The notes beneath the pieces are model-generated. The model was not told the DNA's origin, ran no database searches, and worked only from the letters and a program-made list of their open reading frames with translations. From assembly GCF_001655055.1 (NCBI RefSeq), contig NZ_LXEW01000026.1, positions 1 through 64,000 on the forward strand: a DNA stretch of 64,000 nucleotides. Reading direction: 5' to 3'. Below, piece by piece: positions 37,247 to 48,037 of the stretch. Both the position numbers and the translations under genes were made by a program. Origin of the DNA: Providencia heimbachae ATCC 35613. Lineage in GTDB: Bacteria > Pseudomonadota > Gammaproteobacteria > Enterobacterales > Enterobacteriaceae. Position 1 is the stretch's first letter. Each line of letters starts with the position of its first letter.

Positions 37247-37297
37247 TGTTGGTACAAACTATTATCGAATCGAGAGATACCAACACATATACCAACA
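37247..37297. repeat. Integrase arm-type repeats, right end
   Basis: TACCAACA at 37278 and 37290 (12-bp period) and one inverted copy TGTTGGTA at 37247-37254 lie between the integrase start and leuX. The paired copies mirror those at 13494/13506. They are probable arm sites for the integrase or AlpA. Confidence 0.5.
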
Positions 37298-37382
37298 GTA
37301 GGTACTTGATGTGGGTTGACCTTAGTATACTTGGGAAGACTGAAAAGTGGGGAAAAGCCTTGTAAAACTGGGATTTCAGATA

Positions 37383-37407
37383 CAAAAAAAGACGTCCGTT
37401 GACGTCT
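37383..37407 (-). terminator. Terminator of leuX
   Basis: On the minus strand AGACGTC-AACG-GACGTCT is followed by TTTTTT, right after the tRNA 3' end. The stem is perfect over 7 bp. Confidence 0.85.
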
Positions 37408-37420
37408 CTTGATGTTCTTA

Positions 37421-37505
37421 TGGTGCCGAAGGCCGGACTCGAACCGGCACACCCGAAGGCGGTTGATTTTGAATCAACTGCGTCTACCAATTCCGCCACT
37501 CCGGC
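37421..37505 (-). tRNA. leuX: tRNA-Leu (anticodon CAA)
   Basis: The 85-base gene reads from 37505 to 37421 and includes an encoded CCA. It forms a complete cloverleaf with the long variable arm of class II tRNAs, the anticodon loop TTCAAAA (anticodon CAA, codon UUG), the T-loop GGTTCGAGTCC and an acceptor stem starting GCCGGAG. It is the leuX-type tRNA used as an island insertion site. Its own 3' end is intact because the element supplies the core sequence. Confidence 0.97.
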
Positions 37506-37537
37506 ACGAAGTGATGTGTTTCTTGGGAAACGCCGCT

Positions 37538-37565
37538 ATTATACTTGCCCTGCGGACTCTGGCAA
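37538..37565 (-). promoter_or_regulatory. Promoter of leuX
   Basis: On the minus strand TTGCCA (37565-37560), a 16-bp spacer and TATAAT (37543-37538) precede the tRNA by 32 bp. The GC-rich bases after the -10 (GCGGCG) are typical of stringently controlled stable-RNA promoters. Confidence 0.8.
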
Positions 37566-37786
37566 CATTTATCTTGAAGATTCAGATTGTTCGATTAAAA
37601 AAAAAGCATAATGAAACAATTAACACCAAAAAAAACGAAATAGCTTTTGTTGTTTATTTATCAATTGATGATTATGTTAAATTTTTCACTACTATTTTAT
37701 CGCCCTTTCCCCTCGGATGACTGGCGGGTCATCGTAATATTTGTTAATTTATCCGCAATCTTGCGTAATTATTAAAGGCATAAACT

Positions 37787-37873
37787 ATGGGTTTTGTTGG
37801 CTGGATAGCAGTTGGGATATTTATTGGCATCTTAATTGGTGTCATGATGAAAATATTCGCTAAGAAAAAATAA
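37787..37873 (+). CDS. Small membrane protein (28 residues)
   Basis: An ATG at 37787, with AAAGG ten bases upstream, encodes a single hydrophobic helix (VGWIAVGIFIGILIGVMM) and a basic tail KIFAKKK, then TAA. The layout of one helix followed by a lysine-rich cytoplasmic end is that of small inner-membrane proteins. It sits between leuX and ampH. I do not recognise a named family, and translation needs proof. Confidence 0.5.
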   Translation: MGFVGWIAVGIFIGILIGVMMKIFAKKK

Positions 37874-37923
37874 TATTGGCTGCAAAGCCATTTGCAAAAC
37901 AATCATATCGGCTGGCTTCTAAC

Positions 37924-39147
37924 ATGAAGAAATCGTTTCTAAAAATTCTGTCAGTATCAGCGCTATCTCTCGCTTTGATGGCTTGCTCTACTCAAACAGA
38001 AAAACAACCAAAGTTTCTACAAGGTAATAGTGTTGAATCCTCCGACTGGAAAGTCTTTGAGGGTGATCGAAGAACTTATGAGCGTGTCGCTAAGATAGTC
38101 GATCTCTATGCGAATCGTATTTTTAATGAAAGCGATGCTCGCGGTATGGCCATTATTGTGATTGATAATAACCAAGTATTGTCTCGCTATTATGGCGAAA
38201 CAGCACCGGGGAATGGTAAAAAACCAGGGCCTAATTCATTAATCCGCATAGCATCTATCAGCAAGTTAATGACTAGTGAAATATTAATTAAGCTTGAACA
38301 AGATAAAAAGCTATTAATTACTGACCCATTACAACAATACAGCTATCACGGTGTGACTGTGCCGGATAACAATAGCGGGAAGCCTATCCGCCTATACCAT
38401 TTAGCGAGTCATACCAGTGGATTACCCCGTGAGCAGCCGGGTGGGAAATGGGGCCGTCCTGTCTTTATCTGGCCAACCCAAGATAATCGCTGGACTTGGC
38501 TGAGAACAGGTAAACTGGATGCGACGCCGGGAACCGAAGCGGCATATTCTAACCTTGCCTATGACTTACTCGCCGATGCAATGGTTAAAGCATCCGGTCA
38601 ATCTTATCCGCAATTATTTAGCCGCTATGTCACTTCCCCTGCGAATATGACAAACACTACCTATACACCAAACAATGCCCAGTGCTCACGGTTAATGGAA
38701 GGCACTAAACCGAGCCCCTGTCATAACACGCTTGCGGCTGCAGGCAGTGGGGGTGTTTATTCGACCCCTGCCGATATGCAAAAATGGATGCAGCAATTTT
38801 TATCTACCGATAACAGCCTAAGAAAAGCAACTGCGGCTCGTGAACAAGGCATTTATTTTCCACGTGAAAAATTACTGGAAATAAAAGGTATGGATGTTGC
38901 CGGTCAAGCTGATGGACTCGGGTTAGGTTGGGTTTATATGAAGCCCAAAAATGGCACACCGGGTATTTACCAAAAAACCGGTGGTGGTGGTGGTTTTAAT
39001 AGCTATATGGCAATGATCCCAGAACAAAATATTGGTATTTTTGTGGTGATGACACGCAAAGATAGCAGCAAATTTAGTAAGCTAACGATAGGTGTTAACG
39101 AACTGGTCGCCTCGTTATCATCCAATCATGCGTATGGAAAACATTGA
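37924..39147 (+). CDS. ampH: AmpH, penicillin-binding DD-carboxypeptidase/endopeptidase
   Basis: AmpH is a class C beta-lactamase-fold, low-molecular-mass penicillin-binding protein that trims and recycles peptidoglycan. The ATG at 37924 gives 407 residues. It has a lipoprotein signal (LALMAC lipobox, Cys about 21), the nucleophile SxxK (IASISKL), YxN (AAYSNLAYDLL) and KTG (QKTGGGGGF) motifs. It is clearly similar to E. coli AmpH, but the predicted lipid anchor is not present there. The upstream in-frame start at 37876 is rejected because it would bury the signal peptide. Confidence 0.92.
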   Translation: MKKSFLKILSVSALSLALMACSTQTEKQPKFLQGNSVESSDWKVFEGDRRTYERVAKIVDLYANRIFNESDARGMAIIVIDNNQVLSRYYGETAPGNGKKPGPNSLIRIASISKLMTSEILIKLEQDKKLLITDPLQQYSYHGVTVPDNNSGKPIRLYHLASHTSGLPREQPGGKWGRPVFIWPTQDNRWTWLRTGKLDATPGTEAAYSNLAYDLLADAMVKASGQSYPQLFSRYVTSPANMTNTTYTPNNAQCSRLMEGTKPSPCHNTLAAAGSGGVYSTPADMQKWMQQFLSTDNSLRKATAAREQGIYFPREKLLEIKGMDVAGQADGLGLGWVYMKPKNGTPGIYQKTGGGGGFNSYMAMIPEQNIGIFVVMTRKDSSKFSKLTIGVNELVASLSSNHAYGKH

Positions 39148-39198
39148 AAGAGTACCGTCACCGCTGTTCAAGCACTGACGAGTTATACCCCTCGAATG

Positions 39199-39265
39199 AA
39201 ACGGGAATTTGCCCGTTTTCTCACCATTATCGCGACAACTGCCTGAGATTATTCAGGCAGTTTTT
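39199..39265 (+). terminator. Two tandem hairpins after ampH
   Basis: AAACGGG (39199) pairs with CCCGTTT (ends 39218). Then AACTGCCTGA (39237-39246) pairs with TCAGGCAGTT (39253-39262) and is followed by TTTTT. The second is a canonical rho-independent terminator. Confidence 0.75.
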
Positions 39266-39354
39266 ACCGCTAAAATTCCGCTGTTTTATGCAATCTTTCA
39301 TTTCAATTCTTCATTAATATTTGTTCTATTTTCCAATAATAAGTAGGAACAAAA

Positions 39355-39870
39355 ATGCATATTCTTCCTCGCTTTATTTTCCGTCCATATTCCATTACAA
39401 AACCTTATTCACCTAACTTTGTGCAGCTTTTGAGAAAAATCCATAGCCATGGCAACCAAGCACCAACCCTCGAAAAAATACGTGAGATAGAAGGTTTAGT
39501 TACTAAAGAGAGAATTGAAAAAATAAATGATAAATATGCCAAGATTCAAAGTCCCATCGAAAATCATCAAATAAAATATAATAAAAGACTTTCCACTGAG
39601 TATAGAGATGAAGCTCGTCGGATTGAACAACAAGAATTTAATCACGCATATGCGTGCAATTTATCTTATAGCGCCTCTGGGGGATTTTTTTCAGCTGCGC
39701 AGCGAATGGCCAATATAAGTGGGTTTAATATCCGCGGAATTATCGGTGAGAATTTGTATTCTGATGCGCTAAATATAAAACAACAAGTCTTATTCAAACC
39801 ACAAAATATCTTTTTGTCGTCGATTAATCGTATCGGTAATTTAGCGTTGAGCAAGCGGGCTTTTTTTTAA
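39355..39870 (+). CDS. Unknown protein, 171 residues
   Basis: A complete frame with a moderate AAGTAGGAAC site upstream. I do not recognise a family. The protein is basic and mostly helical in the middle (EKIREIEGLVTKERIEKINDKYAK), with no signal peptide or membrane helix. The last codons overlap T-rich sequence just before the terminator at 39875. It converges with lptG. It may be a lineage-specific gene or an effector-like fragment, but there is little to go on. Confidence 0.5.
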   Translation: MHILPRFIFRPYSITKPYSPNFVQLLRKIHSHGNQAPTLEKIREIEGLVTKERIEKINDKYAKIQSPIENHQIKYNKRLSTEYRDEARRIEQQEFNHAYACNLSYSASGGFFSAAQRMANISGFNIRGIIGENLYSDALNIKQQVLFKPQNIFLSSINRIGNLALSKRAFF

Positions 39871-39874
39871 AATA

Positions 39875-39909
39875 AAAAGGCTGTTAAATCAATCGATTTA
39901 CAGCCTTTT
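39875..39909. terminator. Bidirectional terminator between the unknown gene and lptG
   Basis: AAAAGGCTG (39876-39884) pairs with CAGCCTTTT (39901-39909), extended by AAATC/GATTT with one bulge. T-runs occur on both strands, so it serves both converging genes. Confidence 0.75.
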
Positions 39910-39928
39910 CATGATATCTAAATTGTGC

Positions 39929-41005
39929 TTATTTTCGTTTCACTAATAAAACAATGCTGACGACCAAAAACAGTATGCTTGGCAATGCCGCAGCAATGAT
40001 AGGTGGTACGGAATAGACTAAACTCCAGTTACCAAACCCCTCATTAAGCACATAGAATAAGAAGCCACCAACAATCCCTGAAATAACGCGAACGCCCATA
40101 GGTACGGTGCGTAGCGGCCCAAAAATAAAGGAAACTGCCATCAACATCATCACTGCTGCGGATAATGGAGCCAATATTTTTTTCCACATACTGAGTTGAT
40201 AGACGGAGGCAACTTGCCCACTTTCTTTTAAATAAGAGACGTATTGATACAAGCCTCGAATGGAAAGTGAATCCGCATTCAACGAAACTATGCCGAGTTT
40301 TTCAGGGGTTAGATTCGTTTTCCAATCAACCGTTAAACGCTGTGATCCTGTGATTTTTTTCTCGCTACTTAAGATAGATTCATCAACTTGAGATAATACC
40401 CAAAGCTGATTGACGTCATCGTAAGTCCCACTCGATGCAAACATCACTGAATTCAATTTTTGCTGTTCATTGAAGCGATAAACAGATACATCTTGGATAG
40501 AGGTCGAATTATTGACGCGCTGAATATGAATAAAATCACGCCCATCTTTTGCCCACATACCTTCATCTGTCACCACTAACGAGTTACCGACAATTTTTTC
40601 TGCACGGTAGTTTCTTGCCCATTGTTCTCCAGCAGGAGCAACCCATTCACCAATAAGCATGGTAACAATCACCAGCGGAACCGCTGTTTTCATGACGGAT
40701 AACGCAATTTGCAATCGAGTAAAACCGGAGGCTTGCATCACCACCAGCTCACTGCGAGACGCCAGCGCACCCAGTCCCATTAGCGCACCAAGCAGCGCTG
40801 CCATTGGGAAAAAGATATCGATATCTTTAGGTACAGTGAGTAAGGTGAAAACCCCAGCACTCAAGGCGGTATAATCCCCGTCACCAACTTTACGTAACTG
40901 CTCAACAAATTTGATAATCCCAGCGAGCGAGACCAACAAAAATAGCGTCGTCAGAATAGAATTTAGGATGGTTCGACCGATATATCTATCTAAAACACCA
41001 AACAT
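39929..41005 (-). CDS. lptG: LptG, inner-membrane permease of LPS export
   Basis: LptG pairs with LptF and the ATPase LptB2 to extract lipopolysaccharide from the inner membrane and push it along the LptCAD bridge. At 358 residues it matches the family (360). Six membrane helices flank a periplasmic beta-jellyroll domain (about 135-260). The start MFGVLDRYIGRTILNSILTTL and the ending helix pair VPPIIAAALPSILFLVVSIVLLV are typical. The stop of lptF overlaps its start by one base, so the pair is translationally coupled. Confidence 0.97.
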   Translation of the reverse strand: MFGVLDRYIGRTILNSILTTLFLLVSLAGIIKFVEQLRKVGDGDYTALSAGVFTLLTVPKDIDIFFPMAALLGALMGLGALASRSELVVMQASGFTRLQIALSVMKTAVPLVIVTMLIGEWVAPAGEQWARNYRAEKIVGNSLVVTDEGMWAKDGRDFIHIQRVNNSTSIQDVSVYRFNEQQKLNSVMFASSGTYDDVNQLWVLSQVDESILSSEKKITGSQRLTVDWKTNLTPEKLGIVSLNADSLSIRGLYQYVSYLKESGQVASVYQLSMWKKILAPLSAAVMMLMAVSFIFGPLRTVPMGVRVISGIVGGFLFYVLNEGFGNWSLVYSVPPIIAAALPSILFLVVSIVLLVKRK

Positions 41006-42102
41006 CAGGCAACCCCTCGACTAAATTTAACGCGTATACGACGCATTGGCACGGTATTCCACGCATTGAGTACAATGGCTAAGGCCAAGTACCCGAAATT
41101 GACGATCCACATGGCATATTTAGGGTCGATATCATCTTTGCCAGCGCTATTGCGCAACGTGCTTTGCAATAAGAAGAATATCAAGTAGAGCAACATGGCA
41201 GGTAACATGCTTAATACACGCCCTTGACGCGGATTAACTTCGCTTAGCGGTACAACCATTAACGCCATTACCACAACAGAGAACACAATCGTCAACCGCC
41301 AATGGAATTCAGCGTTTACATCTGGTGTGTTTTCTTGCCATAGCTGCAACATATTTTTTTGTTCGACTCTATCATTGCGTGCTTCGGTTGTTTTGTGATC
41401 AACGATCGCTTGATAGTTTACGAAGTCGGTAATACGAAAATCACGTAGTAATGCAGTGCCTTCGTAACGAGTGCCTTCATTTAGTACCACAGTTTGACGA
41501 CCATCTGCATCTTCTTTCAGGTAGCCACTATCTGCAACAACCACAGATGGACGTTGTTCATTGGCTGATCGCAATTGTGCAAGAAAAACATTTTTAAAAT
41601 TATTTCCTTTCACATCACCGATATAAAGCACAAAGTTGCCATCTTTTGTCGTTTTAAATTGCCCTTCAACCATGGCAGCAAGGCCAGGATTAGCTTTGGC
41701 ATCTGCCAATACTTGTTCTTGGTATTGTGATGACCAAGGTAGCAGCCACGTTATATTCGCGATAGCCACTAATGCTGTCAGGGTTGCCAACACCAGTGCC
41801 GCTTTAACTAATACGTCTTTACCGAGGCCGCAGGCATGCATCACCGTGATTTCGCTTTCGGTGTAAAGTTTACTGTATGTCATCAATAGCCCAAGAAATA
41901 GGCTCAAAGGCAAAATCAGCTGCGCCATTTCAGGCACACCTAATCCCAATAAAGGGAGTACTAAATTTGAAGGAATATTACCCTGTACCGCAGCCCCGAG
42001 AATATCGATGGACTTCTGGCTAAAAAAGATCAACATCAGCACAAAAAGTATCGCTAATTGACTTTTTAGGGTTTCACGTACCAAATATCTAATAATTATC
42101 AC
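41005..42102 (-). CDS. lptF: LptF, inner-membrane permease of LPS export
   Basis: I place the start at GTG 42102 (V-IIIRYLVRETLKSQLAIL), because E. coli LptF begins at the same residue; the longer frame from 42159 adds an unsupported N-terminus. The length is then 365 residues. It has six membrane helices and a central periplasmic domain, and is the partner of LptG. It diverges from pepA, as in E. coli, with promoters in the 279-bp gap between 42103 and 42381. Confidence 0.95.
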   Translation of the reverse strand: MIIIRYLVRETLKSQLAILFVLMLIFFSQKSIDILGAAVQGNIPSNLVLPLLGLGVPEMAQLILPLSLFLGLLMTYSKLYTESEITVMHACGLGKDVLVKAALVLATLTALVAIANITWLLPWSSQYQEQVLADAKANPGLAAMVEGQFKTTKDGNFVLYIGDVKGNNFKNVFLAQLRSANEQRPSVVVADSGYLKEDADGRQTVVLNEGTRYEGTALLRDFRITDFVNYQAIVDHKTTEARNDRVEQKNMLQLWQENTPDVNAEFHWRLTIVFSVVVMALMVVPLSEVNPRQGRVLSMLPAMLLYLIFFLLQSTLRNSAGKDDIDPKYAMWIVNFGYLALAIVLNAWNTVPMRRIRVKFSRGVA

Positions 42103-42381
42103 GCTTATTACGCCTGTGAAAACTTGTCTTTTGGGTAGAAAATGGCTAAGTTCGTTCAATGCCTACCATTAACTAACATATACTCTGGTTTATTGTAAGG
42201 CTAGAATGATATAAAAGCATTCTCTGTACTGATCGACAAATCAGAACATGCTTAATTTTAGTGAAAAAACCAGACATTCGCTCAGTTTAACATAAAGAGT
42301 TCACTCTCTATGAGCTAGATTATGCGAAACGCTAATTTTAGCGAGCGCATTGGCCTTTGTCTTCAAGATTCAGGAGAACGC

Positions 42382-43893
42382 ATGGAGTTTAGTGTAAAAA
42401 GTGGTAGCCCGGAGAAACAACGTAGCGCATGTATCGTTGTCGGAGTCTTTGAACCACGCCGTCTGTCCCCTATAGCTGAACAGCTGGACAAAATAAGTGA
42501 CGGATATATCAGCGCCCTGCTGCGCCGCGGGGAACTTGAAGGTAAAGTAGGGCAATCCCTGCTACTCCATCATGTACCCAATGTTCTGTCTGAACGCATT
42601 CTTCTTATCGGTTGCGGTAAAGAACGTGAATTAGATGAGCGTCAATTCAAACAAATCATTCAGAAAACCATTAGTACTTTGAATGAAACTGGCTCGATGG
42701 AAGCCGTTTGTTTCTTAACTGAGCTGCATGTTAAAGGTCGCAATAATTACTGGAAAGTCCGTCAAGCCGTCGAAACCGCGAAAGAGTCGCTCTACGTATT
42801 TGACCAACTTAAAAGTAATAAAACCGAACATCGCCGTCCACTGCGTAAATTAGTGTTTAATGTTCCAACACGCCGTGAGCTCACCAGCGGTGAACGCGCA
42901 ATTGCACACGGTTTAGCTATCTCGTCTGGCGTTAAAGCAGCAAAAGATCTCGGTAATATGCCGCCAAATATCTGTAATGCAGGTTATTTAGCGTCACAAG
43001 CTCGCCAACTTGCTGATATTTCAGACAGCAAGCTCACCACTCGTGTTATCGGTGAAGAGCAAATGAAAGAGCTGGGCATGAATGCTTACTTGGCCGTTGG
43101 TCAAGGTTCACAAAATGAATCCTTGATGTCCATTATGGAATATAAGGGCAACCCAAATGCTGACACCAAACCCATTGTATTGGTTGGTAAAGGGCTAACG
43201 TTTGACTCAGGTGGTATTTCAATCAAACCTGCCGATGGCATGGATGAAATGAAATATGACATGTGTGGCGCTGCCACCGTTTACGGGGTGATGCGCTTTA
43301 TCACTGAGTTGCAATTACCGATTAATGTCGTCGGTGTTCTTGCTGGTTGTGAAAACATGCCTGGAGGCCACGCTTATCGCCCGGGTGATATCCTAACAAC
43401 CATGTCAGGACAAACAGTTGAAGTGTTAAATACCGATGCTGAAGGCCGTTTAGTGCTGTGTGACGCCCTTACCTATGTTGAGCGCTTCGAGCCTGAATTG
43501 GTTATTGATGTGGCAACATTAACCGGTGCATGTGTTATTGCATTAGGAAGTCATTACACGGGATTGATGTCGAACCATAACCCACTGGCTCATGAGCTAT
43601 TAAATGCTTCTGAACAAGCGGGTGATCGCGCATGGCGTCTGCCATTAGCGGATGAGTATTTTGACCAAATCACACCAAACTTTGCGGATTTAGCCAATAC
43701 GGGTGGGCGTCCAGCAGGTGCTATCACTGCCGGCTGTTTCCTCTCTCGCTTTGCCACCAAATATAACTGGGCACACCTCGACATCGCAGGTACTGCTTGG
43801 CGTTCAGGTGCGGCGAAAGGCGCAACGGGTCGTCCCGTTTCCATGCTGGCACAGTTCCTGTTGAACCGTGCAGGCCTAAATGGTGATGAGTAA
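42382..43893 (+). CDS. pepA: Leucyl aminopeptidase / XerCD accessory factor PepA
   Basis: PepA is a hexameric M17 aminopeptidase with two metals; it also binds DNA as architectural factor in XerCD recombination and carAB control. The ATG at 42382 follows GGAG and gives 503 residues, exactly the E. coli length. The signature [14 protein letters not shown] and the metal-binding region [22 protein letters not shown] are present. An in-frame ATG at 42322 is rejected because it would add 20 unmatched residues. pepA, holC and valS follow in the same order as in E. coli. Confidence 0.97.
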   Translation: MEFSVKSGSPEKQRSACIVVGVFEPRRLSPIAEQLDKISDGYISALLRRGELEGKVGQSLLLHHVPNVLSERILLIGCGKERELDERQFKQIIQKTISTLNETGSMEAVCFLTELHVKGRNNYWKVRQAVETAKESLYVFDQLKSNKTEHRRPLRKLVFNVPTRRELTSGERAIAHGLAISSGVKAAKDLGNMPPNICNAGYLASQARQLADISDSKLTTRVIGEEQMKELGMNAYLAVGQGSQNESLMSIMEYKGNPNADTKPIVLVGKGLTFDSGGISIKPADGMDEMKYDMCGAATVYGVMRFITELQLPINVVGVLAGCENMPGGHAYRPGDILTTMSGQTVEVLNTDAEGRLVLCDALTYVERFEPELVIDVATLTGACVIALGSHYTGLMSNHNPLAHELLNASEQAGDRAWRLPLADEYFDQITPNFADLANTGGRPAGAITAGCFLSRFATKYNWAHLDIAGTAWRSGAAKGATGRPVSMLAQFLLNRAGLNGDE

Positions 43894-43934
43894 TCTCTAT
43901 TGAGATACTTAACCCTAAATAGGTTATGATAAAA

Positions 43935-43977
43935 AATATCCCGATGAACAGCTACTGTGATTCGGGATATTGCTTTT
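43935..43977 (+). terminator. Terminator after pepA
   Basis: AATATCCCGA (43935-43944) pairs with TCGGGATATT (43962-43971), with an inner ACAG/CTGT stem, then GCTTTT. The rest of the pepA-holC gap (to 44172) holds a near-direct repeat TTAACAC(A/G)CTTAGTAT just before holC but no gene. Confidence 0.7.
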
Positions 43978-44172
43978 ATACCCTGAATATTCAAATAACT
44001 TGGGTATTGAATTATTGGCGTATAGATAACCAATAAAATCAGTTGGATATAACACCATTTTGCTGACTGTACGAAAAAGTATATAATTTAACGCGCTGAG
44101 TCTTTAACACACTTAGTATTTAACACGCTTAGTATAAAACGTCCTACCGCTCGAAATATAACGAGTACATAC

Positions 44173-44622
44173 ATGAAAAACGGCACATTTTACTTACTTG
44201 AAAAACCCTCGCCACAGGCCGAACTTGAAGCCCATGAGTGGCTCACCTGCGAGCTTGCGGCACAAATGTGGCGTAATGGAAAGCGAGTTCTAATTGCATG
44301 CGAGACGCAGCAACAAGCAGAAAAGATAGATGAAGCGCTATGGCAGCGAGATCCTCATCAATTTGTCCCCCATAATTTAGCGGGTGAAGGCCCTCGTTAT
44401 GGTGCACCCATTGAAATTTGCTGGCCAAGTAAAAGAGGAAATACACCTCGAGATATACTGATTAATTTACAAAGTCAGTTCGCAGACTTTGCCACAGCTT
44501 TCCATGAAGTGATAGACTTCGTCCCTATCGATGAAAATTTAAAACAGTTGGCGCGTGAACGGTATAAAATTTACCGTAGCGTCGGCTTCAATTTGACCAT
44601 GGCGGCGCCGCCAACTTACTGA
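44173..44622 (+). CDS. holC: DNA polymerase III chi subunit HolC
   Basis: HolC (149 residues, family about 147) is the chi subunit that links the clamp loader to SSB on the lagging strand. The sequence FYLLEKPSPQ at the start, the central ACETQQQAEKIDEALW and WPSKRG plus the C-terminal RERYKIYRSVGFNL are characteristic. It lies 12 bp before valS and is very likely co-transcribed with it, as in E. coli. Confidence 0.95.
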   Translation: MKNGTFYLLEKPSPQAELEAHEWLTCELAAQMWRNGKRVLIACETQQQAEKIDEALWQRDPHQFVPHNLAGEGPRYGAPIEICWPSKRGNTPRDILINLQSQFADFATAFHEVIDFVPIDENLKQLARERYKIYRSVGFNLTMAAPPTY

Positions 44623-44634
44623 ATACGAAAGAAG

Positions 44635-47529
44635 ATGGAAAAAAAACCAGAAAGTCCAATGAACGAACCTTCGCTCGACAAAACCTATAACCCTGCTGAT
44701 ATTGAGCAGTCCATGTACGCTCACTGGGAAAAAAGCGGTTATTTCAAACCGAATGGCGATACCAGCCAAGATAGCTTCTGTGTCGTCATTCCACCGCCGA
44801 ATGTCACAGGCAGCCTGCACATGGGGCACGCTTTCCAGCAAACCATCATGGACACCATGATCCGTTACCAGCGTATGCAAGGTAAAAATACCTTATGGCA
44901 AACAGGTACTGACCATGCCGGCATCGCAACACAAATGGTAGTTGAGCGTAAAATCGCAGCGGAAGAAGGTAAAACCCGCTACGACTACGGTCGCGATGAG
45001 TTCATTGACAAAATCTGGCAATGGAAAGCGGAATCTGGTGGCACTATTTCACAACAAATGCGCCGTTTAGGTGACTCTGTTGATTGGGATCGTGAACGTT
45101 TCACTATGGATGAAGGCTTATCTAAAGCCGTAAAAGAAGCTTTCGTTCGACTGCATAAAGAAAATTTAATTTATCGTGGTAAACGCCTCGTTAACTGGGA
45201 TCCTAAATTACATACCGCGATTTCAGACCTCGAAGTTGAGAACCGCGAAATTAAAGGATCAATTTGGCACTTGCGCTACCCACTAGCTGATGGCGCTAAA
45301 ACCGCTGACGGTAAAGATTATTTAGTGGTTGCAACAACGCGTCCAGAAACCATGCTAGGTGATACCGGCGTCGCTGTTAACCCTGAAGATCCTCGCTATA
45401 AAGATTTAATCGGCAAAGACGTTATTCTGCCAATTATTAATCGTCGTGTTCCTATCATTGCAGATGAGCATGCCGATATGGAAAAAGGCACGGGTTGTGT
45501 GAAAATCACCCCTGCTCATGACTTTAATGACTATGAAGTCGGTAAACGCCATCAACTGACGATGATCAACATGATGGACTTAAACGGTAACGTGCGTAAC
45601 GAAGCTGAAGTTTTCGATACTAACGGCAACCCATCAACCGCTTATAGTTGTGAAATCCCAGAAGCTTACCGTGGTATGGAGCGCTTTGCTGCACGTAAAG
45701 CCATTGTCGCTGAATTTGACCAACTAGGCCTGTTAGTTGAAGTTAAACCTCATGATTTAACTGTGCCTTACGGTGACCGTGGTGGTGTGGTTATCGAACC
45801 CATGCTAACCGACCAATGGTATGTTCGCACCGCGCCATTAGCCAAAGATGCGATTAAAGCGATTGAAGATGGCCGCATTCAATTTGTTCCACGCCAATAT
45901 GAAAATATGTATTTCTCATGGATGCGTGATATTCAAGATTGGTGTATTTCGCGCCAACTGTGGTGGGGACACCGCATCCCTGCATGGTATGACGAGAAAG
46001 GCAATGTCTACGTTGGTCGTGACGAAGAAGAGGTGCGCCGCGAAAATAACCTGGGTGCGGATATTGCGCTACGCCAAGATGAGGACGTTCTGGATACATG
46101 GTTCTCTTCGGGTCTATGGACATTCTCAACTCAAGGCTGGCCAGAAAATACTGAGGCGCTGAAAACCTTCCATCCAACGGATGTATTAGTCAGTGGCTTC
46201 GATATCATTTTCTTCTGGATTGCTCGCATGATCATGATGACGATGCACTTCGTCAAAGATGAAAACGGCGAACCCCAAGTTCCCTTTAAAACTGTCTACA
46301 TGACAGGTCTGATCCGTGATGAAGAAGGCCAGAAAATGTCTAAATCCAAAGGGAACGTTATCGACCCATTGGATATGATTGACGGTATCTCTCTGGAAGA
46401 CTTACTTGAAAAACGTACAGGCAATATGATGCAGCCACAACTGGCTGAAAAAATTGCAAAGCGTACCCAAAAAGAGTATCCAGACGGAATTGAAGCCCAC
46501 GGAACAGATGCGCTACGCTTTACACTCGCTGCACTTGCCTCTACCGGCCGTGATATCAACTGGGATATGAAACGTCTATCAGGCTACCGTAACTTCTGTA
46601 ATAAGTTATGGAATGCGAGCCGCTTTGTGTTGATGAACACCGAAAATCAAGATTGTGGTCAGAACGGTGGCGAGATGAGCTTCTCATTAGCAGACCGTTG
46701 GATCATGGCTGAATTTAACCAAACAATTAAAGCTTATCGTGAAGCGCTTGATACTTATCGTTATGATATTGCAGCAAGTATTCTATATGATTTCACATGG
46801 AATGAATTCTGTGACTGGTATTTGGAACTGTCGAAACCTGCCGTTCATAAAGGTAACGATGCCCAAGTCCGTGCTGCTCGCTATACGCTAATTGAAGTAC
46901 TTGAAGGTCTACTGCGTCTTGCTCACCCTATCATTCCATTTATCACCGAAACCATTTGGCAGCGTGTTAAAGTGGTTAAAGGCATCGATGCTGACACTAT
47001 TATGTTACAGGCATTCCCAGAATTTGATGCCTCAAAAGTGGATGAGCTTGCACTCAGTGATTTAGAGTGGATCAAAGAAGCAATCATTGCTGTTCGTAAT
47101 ATTCGTGCAGAAATGAACATTTCTCCGGGTAAACCACTTGAATTGATACTGCGTGGTGCATCCGAAGATGCTAAACGTCGTGTCGCTGAAAACCAAAACT
47201 TTATTCAATCTATGGCTCGCCTTGCGAGTATTAAAGTGCTGGCTGAAGGGGAAGAAGCACCTATTTCTGTTACTAAATTAGTTAATGGTGCAGAGTTGCT
47301 GATCCCAATGGCAGGCCTTGTAGACAAAGATGCCGAGCTAGCACGTTTGGATAAAGAACTAGAGAAAGTGAACAAAGAGATTGAATCAATCGAAAGCAAG
47401 CTTGCAAATGAAGGCTTTGTTAGCCGTGCGCCTGCTGCTGTGGTTGAAAAAGAGCGTGAACGCTTAAATGCCAATATTGAAGCGAAAGTGAAAATTGAAG
47501 CACAAAAAGTGACTATTGCGTCTTTGTAA
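44635..47529 (+). CDS. valS: Valyl-tRNA synthetase
   Basis: ValS charges tRNA-Val and edits mischarged threonine. The product is 964 residues, slightly longer than the 951 of E. coli, due to the N-terminus. The class I motifs are clear: HIGH as HMGH ([13 protein letters not shown]) and KMSKS ([11 protein letters not shown]). The CP1 editing domain, the anticodon-binding region and the C-terminal coiled coil ([17 protein letters not shown]) are complete. The ATG at 44659 could be the true start instead of 44635; both lack a strong ribosome site. A terminator follows at 47552. Confidence 0.97.
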   Translation: MEKKPESPMNEPSLDKTYNPADIEQSMYAHWEKSGYFKPNGDTSQDSFCVVIPPPNVTGSLHMGHAFQQTIMDTMIRYQRMQGKNTLWQTGTDHAGIATQMVVERKIAAEEGKTRYDYGRDEFIDKIWQWKAESGGTISQQMRRLGDSVDWDRERFTMDEGLSKAVKEAFVRLHKENLIYRGKRLVNWDPKLHTAISDLEVENREIKGSIWHLRYPLADGAKTADGKDYLVVATTRPETMLGDTGVAVNPEDPRYKDLIGKDVILPIINRRVPIIADEHADMEKGTGCVKITPAHDFNDYEVGKRHQLTMINMMDLNGNVRNEAEVFDTNGNPSTAYSCEIPEAYRGMERFAARKAIVAEFDQLGLLVEVKPHDLTVPYGDRGGVVIEPMLTDQWYVRTAPLAKDAIKAIEDGRIQFVPRQYENMYFSWMRDIQDWCISRQLWWGHRIPAWYDEKGNVYVGRDEEEVRRENNLGADIALRQDEDVLDTWFSSGLWTFSTQGWPENTEALKTFHPTDVLVSGFDIIFFWIARMIMMTMHFVKDENGEPQVPFKTVYMTGLIRDEEGQKMSKSKGNVIDPLDMIDGISLEDLLEKRTGNMMQPQLAEKIAKRTQKEYPDGIEAHGTDALRFTLAALASTGRDINWDMKRLSGYRNFCNKLWNASRFVLMNTENQDCGQNGGEMSFSLADRWIMAEFNQTIKAYREALDTYRYDIAASILYDFTWNEFCDWYLELSKPAVHKGNDAQVRAARYTLIEVLEGLLRLAHPIIPFITETIWQRVKVVKGIDADTIMLQAFPEFDASKVDELALSDLEWIKEAIIAVRNIRAEMNISPGKPLELILRGASEDAKRRVAENQNFIQSMARLASIKVLAEGEEAPISVTKLVNGAELLIPMAGLVDKDAELARLDKELEKVNKEIESIESKLANEGFVSRAPAAVVEKERERLNANIEAKVKIEAQKVTIASL

Positions 47530-47551
47530 TTTCATCTTTTTGCTTTAGCCT

Positions 47552-47585
47552 AAGCCCTTATTAGTTGGCTAATAAGGGCTTTTTA
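47552..47585 (+). terminator. Terminator of valS
   Basis: A 13-bp stem AAGCCCTTATTAG / CTAATAAGGGCTT with the 4-base loop TTGG is followed by TTTAT. A canonical rho-independent terminator. Confidence 0.9.
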
Positions 47586-47809
47586 TCACCCACAATTCAG
47601 TTTCTTTTTTCCGTTCTTAGAGGAAAAAATTAGCGAAAGAGATCGTTTTAATTACATGGATATTTGCTAAAGAGCCATGTGATTTTAAGGCTAATAAAGG
47701 CAGGAATTTCGTCTGACATAGGGGGGCGATAACCCGCCAATCTACATCTATTTCAAGGTATAATATATGTAGAAAAAAACAGTATTGACATAACATTATT
47801 TTTTGATAA

Positions 47810-48037
47810 ATTGTTTGTAACAGCAAGACATTAGCTGTTAGCAGTAAAGAGTTAAAACATGATTTACGCGATGATGTAAGGCTTCGATTTTATGGGTGGT
47901 TGCAACTGCAATGGTTAGCAACAGAAGTAAAGCAACGCATCAAGAGTATATATCGCGAGGGGAAGTGTACTTGTTTCGTCCATCTTAATGATGGCGGTTT
48001 GTATAACGAAGTTTATATGGAAAAGTTAGTAATTTAG
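47810..48037 (+). pseudogene. Possible gene remnant between valS and rraB
   Basis: Between a TGA-TAA pair at 47804-47809 and a TAG at 48035-48037 an open stretch of 75 codons has protein-like composition (LKHDLRDDVRLRFYGWLQLQ, REGKCTCFVHLNDGGLYNE) but no usual start codon. I do not recognise it. A terminator hairpin follows at 48137. The rest of 47586-48365 shows no gene. Confidence 0.25.

Noticed and set aside
47856-47880. Tiny ATG frame before the valS-rraB remnant
   Set aside because: Only six codons, no ribosome site and no conserved context.
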